Assembly (NCBI GenBank): GCA_050290865.1
Contig: JBNKIW010000011.1
Location: 39,439-103,438, forward strand
Origin: JARRLC01 sp050290865
GTDB taxonomy: Bacteria > Pseudomonadota > Alphaproteobacteria > Rhizobiales > Rhodomicrobiaceae
Direction of reading: 5' to 3'
Length of the DNA stretch: 64,000 nt
Below, piece by piece: positions 26,029 through 32,910 of this stretch. The notes beneath the pieces were generated by a model. It ran no database searches, was not told where the DNA came from, and worked only from the letters and a program-made list of their open reading frames with translations. How positions within the stretch are numbered: the first letter of the stretch is position 1; every line of letters starts with the position of its first letter. The position numbers and the translations under genes were made by a program.

Positions 26029-27245
26029 CCGCACTGCCCGGCAATGTCGAGTTGGAGCTGACTGCCGCGGCAGCGAAGTGCCGCAAGGCGCTCGAACAAC
26101 CGGAATTCGCCGGGCTTGAGGCGCGCCTGCCGGGTGCCCCGAGCGATGCCCAGGAGTGGTTCCGCCTCCTCCATGGCTATCCCCACGAAACAGAGGACGA
26201 ATTCCGCCGCCTTGCCGTGGCGCTGCCCGCCGATGCCGCCGCCGCGGGCGTGCGGGTCGAGCACTATGCGGCCATCGCCGCGCTGACCGTGGCGGTCCCC
26301 CGCGTGAACGCTGAACGCGTACCCAATTCCGTGAAACGCCTCTACGCCGCTTTCGCCAGCGAAATCGCCGCGCGCGCCGGACACTGGGAAAGCCATTTCG
26401 ATGTGGCGAACTGGCGCTTCAACGATCTGGCGCATCTGGCCTCGCTGCGCCGCTTCCCCGCCGGCGAGATCAATTTCGAGGCCGGCGTGCGGCTTCCGGC
26501 CTATCACGCACTGTGCATTCATCCCCTGGATCTGCCGGGCTTTCTCACCGAACTCGCTTTTGCCGTGGGCGGGACGCGGCCATTCATGTCGCTGCATTTC
26601 CATTATGCCCGGCCGAACACGCTCGTCGCGCCGCAGATCGAGTTCGAGCGTTCACTCTGGCGCGTCGCCAAGGCGATGGAGCTTCAACCGGACATCAAGG
26701 CGCTGATCAGCAACTCCTGGTTTCACTCGCCGCGCGTGGCGGAAACCTTCCCGCGTCTGGGATGGATGCGCGACGTCTTTGTGAATGGCGGCGCCTATGC
26801 GGTGGACATGGAGCCGGGCCGGCCCGCCGACATCGGTTACAACAGCGCCAGACGCCGCCAGCTCTATGAGGAGGGCAAGTTCTGTCCGCGGCAGACGCTG
26901 ATCCTGTGGCCGCGCGACGACGTCCTCCGCTGGGCGAATTCGCGCCCCCACCTTGCCAGCGACGGCGACACGCCACCCGCCGCGCCCCCTTCACGCCGCT
27001 ACCATATCCGCATCGCACCGCCCGGCCCGGCCCGCGCCGCCAAGCATAATTCGCCGCTCACGCTGTGGGACGGCGTGGCGGCTTATGCGCGCGGTCCGAT
27101 GCGATATGTGCTGCTCGTGCTGGCGCTGCCCGCGCTGATGATCGCGGCGCTGGCAGGCGTGAGCCTGGGCTGGCTGACGGTCCTGCCGGCCTTTGCCATC
27201 GCGCTCCTGGCCGCCCATGCCGCCCAATACTTTCTTTCTCAGTAA
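26025..27245 (+). CDS. Membrane-anchored protein of unknown function in the amide-assembly operon
   Basis: I do not recognise this 406-residue protein. The first 330 or so residues look like a soluble, probably enzymatic domain, rich in His, Trp and Arg, with segments such as FDVANWRFNDLAHLASLRRF, MSLHFHYARPN and ISNSWFHSPRVAETFPRLGW. A basic, Pro/Ala-rich linker follows, then two hydrophobic helices at about residues 361-401. It starts inside the stop of the NadE-like gene and is followed 33 bases later by the SGNH-like gene. A late step at the inner membrane is a reasonable guess from this position. Confidence 0.72.
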   Translation: MTALPGNVELELTAAAAKCRKALEQPEFAGLEARLPGAPSDAQEWFRLLHGYPHETEDEFRRLAVALPADAAAAGVRVEHYAAIAALTVAVPRVNAERVPNSVKRLYAAFASEIAARAGHWESHFDVANWRFNDLAHLASLRRFPAGEINFEAGVRLPAYHALCIHPLDLPGFLTELAFAVGGTRPFMSLHFHYARPNTLVAPQIEFERSLWRVAKAMELQPDIKALISNSWFHSPRVAETFPRLGWMRDVFVNGGAYAVDMEPGRPADIGYNSARRRQLYEEGKFCPRQTLILWPRDDVLRWANSRPHLASDGDTPPAAPPSRRYHIRIAPPGPARAAKHNSPLTLWDGVAAYARGPMRYVLLVLALPALMIAALAGVSLGWLTVLPAFAIALLAAHAAQYFLSQ

Positions 27246-27278
27246 CCAGCCGTTGAAACAACAATGAGGAGACCAGCT

Positions 27279-28115
27279 ATGACATTTCCCAGCCTGTCGG
27301 GGGCACACCGCATTTCAGAAGGCCGGGCCGGGCTCGGCGCCCTGCTGCTTGCCGCGGTCGTTTTTATCCTTCCGGGCGGCGCCGTCCGCAGTCAGGAGGC
27401 GAAGATGCCCACCGTATCGAAGCCCGAAATCGAGAATGCGGCGAAACGCCGCGTCGTCTTCGCACATCAGTCGGTCGGCGAGAACATTCTCGGCGGCGTC
27501 CGCATGCTGGCGGGCGAGAACGACGTCAAAATGAATATCGTCGAGACGCGCGAGCCACCCGCAACCGGCGCGGGGATCTTCCATTTCTATGTGGGCGGCA
27601 ATGGCGATCCCATGGGCAAGATCGCGGATTTCGAGCGGACCGTGGGCAATGGCTCGTTCCCCAAGGTGGACGTGGCGCTCGTCAAGCTCTGCTATGTCGA
27701 TTTCAACCAGAAGAGCGACGCTGTGGCCATTGCCAAAGCTTACACCGAGGCACTCCAGAAACTCCGGACAGCGCACCCCGAGATCCGGTTCGTCGCCGTG
27801 ACCGCGCCGCTGACGGCCATCCCGAGCGGCCCGAAAGCCTGGATGAAGAAAATGGTAGGCAAGGTGCCGCCGGATTGGGCCGACAACGCCAAGCGCAAGG
27901 AATTCAACGAATATATCCGCGCGAATTTTGACGCCAACCACCTGTTCGACATCGCGAAGCTGGAGGCGGAAACGGTGAAGGGGCCGGACGGCAAGGAGGT
28001 CGAAACCCTGCGCACCGAGCTGACGAGCGACGGCGGGCACCTGAACGAGAAGGGCAAGCGGGCCGTGGGCGCGGCTTTCCTGAAGATGGTCGCGGCGGAG
28101 ACGGTGGGACAGTAG
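27279..28115 (+). CDS. Secreted SGNH/GDSL-like hydrolase
   Basis: The protein starts with a signal peptide (hydrophobic core about residues 19-34, likely cleavage after GAVRS). FAHQSVGENI (Ser65) takes the place of the GDS block, and TSDGGHLNEKGK near the C-terminus supplies the D-x2-H block, so an SGNH fold with Ser/Asp/His is likely. Such enzymes remove or transfer acyl groups on glycans or lipids. The ATG at 27279 has GAGGAGA seven bases upstream; an earlier ATG at 27264 lacks one. It ends the operon and may act on its exported product. Confidence 0.75.
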   Translation: MTFPSLSGAHRISEGRAGLGALLLAAVVFILPGGAVRSQEAKMPTVSKPEIENAAKRRVVFAHQSVGENILGGVRMLAGENDVKMNIVETREPPATGAGIFHFYVGGNGDPMGKIADFERTVGNGSFPKVDVALVKLCYVDFNQKSDAVAIAKAYTEALQKLRTAHPEIRFVAVTAPLTAIPSGPKAWMKKMVGKVPPDWADNAKRKEFNEYIRANFDANHLFDIAKLEAETVKGPDGKEVETLRTELTSDGGHLNEKGKRAVGAAFLKMVAAETVGQ

Positions 28116-28151
28116 GGCAGCCCCACACGGACCGTCGAATGCAACATCTCG

Positions 28152-28199
28152 CGCCCTCCCGCCATTCCCGCGACAACGGGGGTGACGGGCGGGCGTTTT
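28152..28199 (+). terminator. Stem-loop with T-run after the amide-assembly operon
   Basis: CGCCC at 28152-28156 pairs with GGGCG at 28191-28195, with further CCCG/CGGG pairings inside, followed by TTTT at 28196-28199. It starts 37 bases after the stop of the SGNH-like gene and suits a rho-independent terminator, though the stem has bulges. Confidence 0.55.
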
Positions 28200-28284
28200 C
28201 CGGCGTGCGGGCGGCGGTCTGCCACGCCGCCGCCATCTCGGCGTAGCAGTTTTGCGCCGATTGCCTTAATGTCTGTCCACCGCG

Positions 28285-28360
28285 CTAGTGTCCCGTCTCC
28301 GAATTGCCTTTACCTTTGCCGCACGGTCATTCAAGGCAATTCGCAGACAAAAGGGACACG
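28285..28360. repeat. CTAG-family palindrome, locus A unit 1
   Basis: The left arm CTAGTGTCCC-GTCTCCGAATTGCCTT (28285-28310) pairs with the right arm at 28333-28360. The right arm carries a 4-base insertion (read as TTTT on the complementary strand) between the two stem blocks that the left arm lacks, plus one mismatch, and it has lost the terminal CTAG. The loop is about 22 bases. Confidence 0.85.
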
Positions 28361-28376
28361 AGCAAACTAAGGAGCT

Positions 28377-28451
28377 GGTGTGGCTTGTGTCTCGCGGGTT
28401 GCCTTTGCGCCCTCGTGGTAATGGAGAAGGCAAGCCACGAGACGCCACATC
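28377..28451. repeat. CTAG-family palindrome, locus A unit 2 (inverted, degenerate)
   Basis: The left arm has GGTGTGGC, the insertion TTGT, and GTCTCGCGGGTTGCC; the right arm, CAAGCCACGAGACGCCACATC (28431-28451), pairs with it without an insertion. The extra four bases are on the left arm, the opposite of unit 1, so the two units face each other. It ends 39 bases before pcm. Confidence 0.75.
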
Positions 28452-28490
28452 AGAGGGCGGCTGTCACATCTTGAATTTTCGGGGTTCCGC

Positions 28491-29162
28491 ATGAGCAATT
28501 ACACGGTCGAGCGCCACAACATGGTCGAATCGCAGATCCGCACCTGCGCGGTCACGAACCCGCGGCTTCTGACGGCTCTGCGCGAAGTGCCGCGCGAAGC
28601 GTTCGTGCCGCCGTCCATGCGCAGTCTGGCCTATATCGACGCTCCGCTGCAGGTGGAGGCGGCACGCGACGCCCATGCCGCCCGACATCTGCTGGCGCCC
28701 ATGGTGTTTGCCCAACTCGCGCAGCTCGCGGAGATCGGACCGGAAGACAAGCTGCTCGATGTCGGCGCCGCAACCGGATACTCCTCGGCGGTGCTGGCCA
28801 GGCTCGCGGCCTCGGTGGTCGCGCTCGAATGCGACGCCGGCCTTGCTGCCGTGGCCAGGGACGCGCTGGCCGCTCAGCATGTTGAAAACGTTGGAATCGT
28901 CGGAGGCCCGCTTGACGGCGGGGCCCCGGATAGGGGACCGTTCAACGTCATTTTCGTCAATGGTCGTCTGGCTGCCAGGCCGGATGCGCTTCTGGCCCAG
29001 CTCGCACCCGGCGGGCGGCTGGTCGCGGTGATGGGGGCCGATATCGGGGCGAAGGCCCGGCTGTTCCAGAAGATCGGCGGAAGCATCCGCGAGGTCGTGG
29101 CGTTCAGTGCCGGATGTCCTACTCTGCCCGGATTCGAGGCCAGACCCGCCTTCGTATTCTGA
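28491..29162 (+). CDS. pcm: Protein-L-isoaspartate O-methyltransferase family protein
   Basis: The 223-residue protein has the PCMT layout: an N-terminal helix pair with NMVESQIRTCAVTNPRLL, then REAFVPPSMRSLAYID, then the SAM-binding strand-loop KLLDVGAATGYSSAVLARL. It methylates isoaspartyl residues so damaged proteins can be repaired. The SAM loop is GAATGYS, not the common GTGSGY, as in the alphaproteobacterial form found beside tolC. The following gene is a TolC homologue, a conserved alphaproteobacterial neighbourhood. Confidence 0.88.
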   Translation: MSNYTVERHNMVESQIRTCAVTNPRLLTALREVPREAFVPPSMRSLAYIDAPLQVEAARDAHAARHLLAPMVFAQLAQLAEIGPEDKLLDVGAATGYSSAVLARLAASVVALECDAGLAAVARDALAAQHVENVGIVGGPLDGGAPDRGPFNVIFVNGRLAARPDALLAQLAPGGRLVAVMGADIGAKARLFQKIGGSIREVVAFSAGCPTLPGFEARPAFVF

Positions 29163-29566
29163 GTTTCGCCGGACCCGTGTTCTTTCTCTGGCGGGCGTCG
29201 TTGCATTTCTGTGCAGAGCGTTTTCCCGAACAGAACATCCGTATGTAGAGTTTCGGCGCTTTGCAATGCAGTCGCCTGATGACCGGGACGAATACTCCCG
29301 TAGGCGGTCGATATTGTGCCCCGATGTTCAATAGACATATGGCCGTAAGACGACGGATTCTGCTTGTCCGCGCGTCAACGCAGGCGGAACAAACGAGTTT
29401 ATGGAACACCAGAGGCAAAAAGGCAACGAAGCGCGAAAAAGAGCACATCCCAGGTCGGGTTTGACTTCACGTTGCCTCCCGGACATGCCTAATGAAATGA
29501 AGATAGGGTGGGCTAGGTTCGGGTATGCCCCCTCAGGCATTTGATGTCGAGAAGGGATTGGCGGGG
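29163..29566. promoter_or_regulatory. Intergenic region upstream of tolC
   Basis: About 400 bases of somewhat AT-richer sequence separate pcm from tolC. TTGACT at 29461-29466 resembles a -35 element, but no good -10 follows at 16-18 bases. No gene or strong hairpin is seen; the separate length suggests tolC has its own promoter. Confidence 0.4.
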
Positions 29567-31066
29567 ATGCAAAGCAGACCTGGAGCGGATGTGTGTGGCG
29601 CCATCAAAGGGCGGCCTGCGCTGAGGATGTTGGGTCTTTCAGTTGCGTTCTTTGCGCTGATGGCGGGGCAAGCACACGCGGAGTCTCTTCGCGAAGCGCT
29701 TGCAGCGGCCTATTTGTACAATCCGACGCTGAAATCGGCGCGTGCGCAACTCCGCGCAACCGATGAGGGGGTGGCGCGTGCGAAGTCCGGGTTTCGTCCC
29801 ACGATCACGGGGGAAGCCGACCACACCTATCAGCACATCGACACCAGTCCGCCGTCGACCCTGGAGGGCGACAGTTATCCCCGAAGCTACTCGGTGACGC
29901 TCAACCAGCCAATTTTTCGCGGTTTCCAGACCATCAACGCCGTCAAGGGCGCCCAGGCGGCAGTCGAGGCGGGCCGCGAGGATCTGCGCACCTCCGAGCA
30001 TACCGTTCTGCTCGACACGGTGACGGCCTATGTCAACGTCGTCCGCGACGAGGCGCTGCTGAGGCTGCAGCAAAACAACGTCAAGGTCTTGAACGAACAG
30101 CTGAAGGCCGCACAGGATCGTTTCGATGTCGGCGAGGTCACCAAGACCGACGTCGCCCAGGCCCGCGCACGCACCAGCGGTGCCATTTCAGCGGTCGCGG
30201 CGGCGAGGGCCGCGCTCCAGGCCAGCCGCGCGGTCTATGCGCAACTGATCGGCCATGCGCCCGGCACGCTGCGCGATCCCGGTCCGTGGCGCTACATGCC
30301 TGGCTCGCTCACCCAGTCGCTGCAGGTCGGTGAAGGCGAAAATCCGAGCATCCTGGCCGCCATCTTCCGCGAGCGCGCTCAGGAGCATGTCGTCAAGCAG
30401 ACCAAGGGCGAGCTGCTGCCGTCGGTGAACCTGCAGGCCAATTACACACGGTCCTATGAGGACCTCGTTCCCGGCCGCGCGGATGTCGCCACCGTTACGG
30501 GCCGGCTGACCGTTCCGATTTACCAGGCGGGTGAGGTTTATGCGCGCATCCGCCAGGCCATTGAGACGCAGGGCCAGTTGCGCCACCAGATCGACGTCGC
30601 GCGCGAGCAGGTTCGCGCCAATATCACCTCGGCCTGGGGCACGTACGACTCCGCCAAGGCGCAGATCGTATCCGACAAGGCGCAGGTGCAAGCGAACACC
30701 GTGGCGCTCGCTGGCGTCAAGGAAGAGGAAAAGGTTGGACAACGCACCGTTCTCGACGTCCTGAACGCAGAGCAGGAGCTGCTGAATTCGCAGGTCGCGC
30801 TGACGACATCGAAGCGCAATCTGGTCGTGGCATCCTATTCGCTCCTGGCGGCGATGGGGCGGATTGCGGCCGTCAACCTCCGTCTTAGCGTCGAGCAATA
30901 CGATCCGACGCAGCATTACCGCGAAGTCAAGGGCAAGTGGATCGGTTGGGATACGGCGGTGGAACCGTCGGAAACCGGCCCGACAGTGGCTCCGGTCACG
31001 GCTCGCGGGTGGACACCTGAGCAGGAGCCTGGGGACGGCCCGGCCTACGGGAAGGGGCATTGGTGA
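29567..31066 (+). CDS. tolC: TolC-family outer-membrane efflux protein
   Basis: The protein has a signal peptide (core LGLSVAFFALMAG, cleavage after AHA) and then two repeats of the outer-membrane efflux protein fold. SLREALAAAYLYNPTLKSAR begins the first and DVAQARARTSGAISAVAAAR lies on a long periplasmic helix; QRTVLDVLNAEQELLNSQ is the conserved signature of the second. It forms a trimeric channel for type I secretion or drug efflux. Two earlier or later in-frame ATGs (29525, 29627) are possible; 29567 has a purine-rich lead. popZ follows in the same direction. Confidence 0.93.
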   Translation: MQSRPGADVCGAIKGRPALRMLGLSVAFFALMAGQAHAESLREALAAAYLYNPTLKSARAQLRATDEGVARAKSGFRPTITGEADHTYQHIDTSPPSTLEGDSYPRSYSVTLNQPIFRGFQTINAVKGAQAAVEAGREDLRTSEHTVLLDTVTAYVNVVRDEALLRLQQNNVKVLNEQLKAAQDRFDVGEVTKTDVAQARARTSGAISAVAAARAALQASRAVYAQLIGHAPGTLRDPGPWRYMPGSLTQSLQVGEGENPSILAAIFRERAQEHVVKQTKGELLPSVNLQANYTRSYEDLVPGRADVATVTGRLTVPIYQAGEVYARIRQAIETQGQLRHQIDVAREQVRANITSAWGTYDSAKAQIVSDKAQVQANTVALAGVKEEEKVGQRTVLDVLNAEQELLNSQVALTTSKRNLVVASYSLLAAMGRIAAVNLRLSVEQYDPTQHYREVKGKWIGWDTAVEPSETGPTVAPVTARGWTPEQEPGDGPAYGKGHW

Positions 31067-31222
31067 TAAGTTCGCTCTAAGGTTGAGCAGGACGACCGAG
31101 TCACACATAGTCCGATCAGCCAATTGCGAGAGAGGGCCCGGCTTATTATGTGTTCGCGTCAGTAGAATAAGCGTCCGGAAGAACGAGACGCGGGATGCCG
31201 CCTTGGTGCGGCGGAGGTCTTG

Positions 31223-32860
31223 ATGCGAAAGCCAGAACAGACGACCGAGCCATCAATCGAAGAAATTCTTGCGTCCATCCGAAGGATTATCGCTGATGAC
31301 GGCGCGGCTGCTTCCGGCTCGGCCTTCGAGTCGGGTGGGCCCGAGACGGGACGCGAGCAGGCCGAAGCCCGTTATGCCGGCGTCCAGCAGGATGATTTCT
31401 GGCAGGAAGAGGAATTCGACGGCCATCACCCGCTGCACTCCGCACCTGTCGAGGATGAAATCCTTGAATTGACCGAGGATTACATGGTCAGGGAGGCCGC
31501 TGCCGCCGCGGCGCGGCAGACCGCGGACCAGCTGGCAGAGGAGCGGGCTGACGTGCACGGCGCCTTCGCGATGCGTGCGGCGGAATATGGCAGCGGATAT
31601 CAGGACTACGCCGAAGACGAGCATGCCTCGTTTCCCCGTCCGGCGGGCGAGGATCTGGATGCACCCGGTATGGTTGCCATGGAGGCCCCGCTAACCAGTG
31701 AAGGGCTGGACAGCGTTCTGTCCAACGTCGTCGCCGAGATGCACCGGCTTTCCGAGGGGCAGGGGCTCGACGCTGCGAAGGGCTTCGATCCCTATGACGA
31801 AATGGAGGAGGCGCCGGAGCCGGAACCCGACTTCGAGCCCGAGGCGGAGCCCGCCGCTTGGCACCCGCCATCCCGGCCTGCGCAGACCGGCCCCCAGCAA
31901 CGACCGGTGTGGTCAGCCCGCCGCCTCGCCGATGAGGACACCTCCGGACGAAGCGCTCAAGCCCCCGAGCCCGTAAGCCGGGATCCGTTGCCGCGACAGG
32001 CTGCCGACACTCTGGAGGATTTGGCTGCGGCGATGCCCGACGCCGGTCTTGGCGCGCCGTTCTTCGAACCGCCGGGCGCAATGCCGGAGCCGGTCACTGC
32101 TGCAAGGAGCACGGCGATCGAGGAGGCGCGCCACACGGACGCACAAGCTGCGCAAGGGGCCGCCGAGGCTCCGCCGGTCGATCTTAACGATGAGCGCCGC
32201 GCGGTCGGGGACACGCTCAGCCGCGCTTTTGCCGGGGCCGCGGAACCGGACGAGACGGACCATCCCGGCGACGCCCGCGATCTGCAGGCCAAAGCCGCCG
32301 AATTGGCCAAGACGGCCGTATCGGACTTCGCCACGGAGAAGCTCAGTGCACCGCCCGTGGCCCACGCTCTGCGCGCCGACAAACCGTTCATGGCCGAGAT
32401 CACCAACTCGGTGGCCGGCGCCCTCGCACGCAAGGCCGCGCAAAAGGGTGAGAGCGAGCCTGCGGAGGTCGAGCTGCCGGAAGGTGCGCTCGCGGCCGAG
32501 CTCGCCGCCACCCCCGCTGCCGACGCACCGGCGCAGGACACCACCACGGCGGAACTGTCGCGAGACCATGCGCGCGACATGCAGGCCGCGTCCGACGCCG
32601 CGACGCCGAGCGCGGCTCCCGCGACCGCGAAGGCGGAAGGGGTTCCCCCCGACAGCAGCGTCCCCGAGGAGGAGGATACCGCTCCGGCGGGTCTGCCCGA
32701 GGGGTTGGAGACCGCCGTTGTCGAAATGCTCAAGCCGCTGATCGTCAAGTGGCTGGACAACAACCTGCCGCGGCTGGTGGAAAAGGCGCTTCGGGAGGAG
32801 GTCGCCGAAAACGGCACGTTTCTGAAGCGCGGTGGCAAGACCAACGGCGCCGCGAGCTGA
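31223..32860 (+). CDS. popZ: PopZ-like polar organising protein (DUF2497)
   Basis: The conserved N-terminal helix PSIEEILASIRRIIADD and the C-terminal oligomerisation region (LPEGLETAVVEMLKPLIVKW and LPRLVEKALREEVAE) identify PopZ, which forms polymeric scaffolds at cell poles and tethers the ParB-parS centromere. Between them lie more than 400 residues rich in Glu, Ala and Pro that look disordered; Caulobacter PopZ is only 177 residues in total. ATG 31223 has GGAGG five bases upstream. In many relatives valS follows; here a copper ATPase converges on it instead. Confidence 0.92.
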   Translation: MRKPEQTTEPSIEEILASIRRIIADDGAAASGSAFESGGPETGREQAEARYAGVQQDDFWQEEEFDGHHPLHSAPVEDEILELTEDYMVREAAAAAARQTADQLAEERADVHGAFAMRAAEYGSGYQDYAEDEHASFPRPAGEDLDAPGMVAMEAPLTSEGLDSVLSNVVAEMHRLSEGQGLDAAKGFDPYDEMEEAPEPEPDFEPEAEPAAWHPPSRPAQTGPQQRPVWSARRLADEDTSGRSAQAPEPVSRDPLPRQAADTLEDLAAAMPDAGLGAPFFEPPGAMPEPVTAARSTAIEEARHTDAQAAQGAAEAPPVDLNDERRAVGDTLSRAFAGAAEPDETDHPGDARDLQAKAAELAKTAVSDFATEKLSAPPVAHALRADKPFMAEITNSVAGALARKAAQKGESEPAEVELPEGALAAELAATPAADAPAQDTTTAELSRDHARDMQAASDAATPSAAPATAKAEGVPPDSSVPEEEDTAPAGLPEGLETAVVEMLKPLIVKWLDNNLPRLVEKALREEVAENGTFLKRGGKTNGAAS

Positions 32861-32910
32861 GAGCTCGTCTTCTGAGCGGAGCGCAGTCCCCCGTTGCCGT
32901 CATGGCTGGA

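Noticed and set aside
29461..29494. Sigma-70 promoter before tolC (TTGACT ... CTAATG)
   Set aside because: The spacing is 22 bases, too long, and no other -10 fits.
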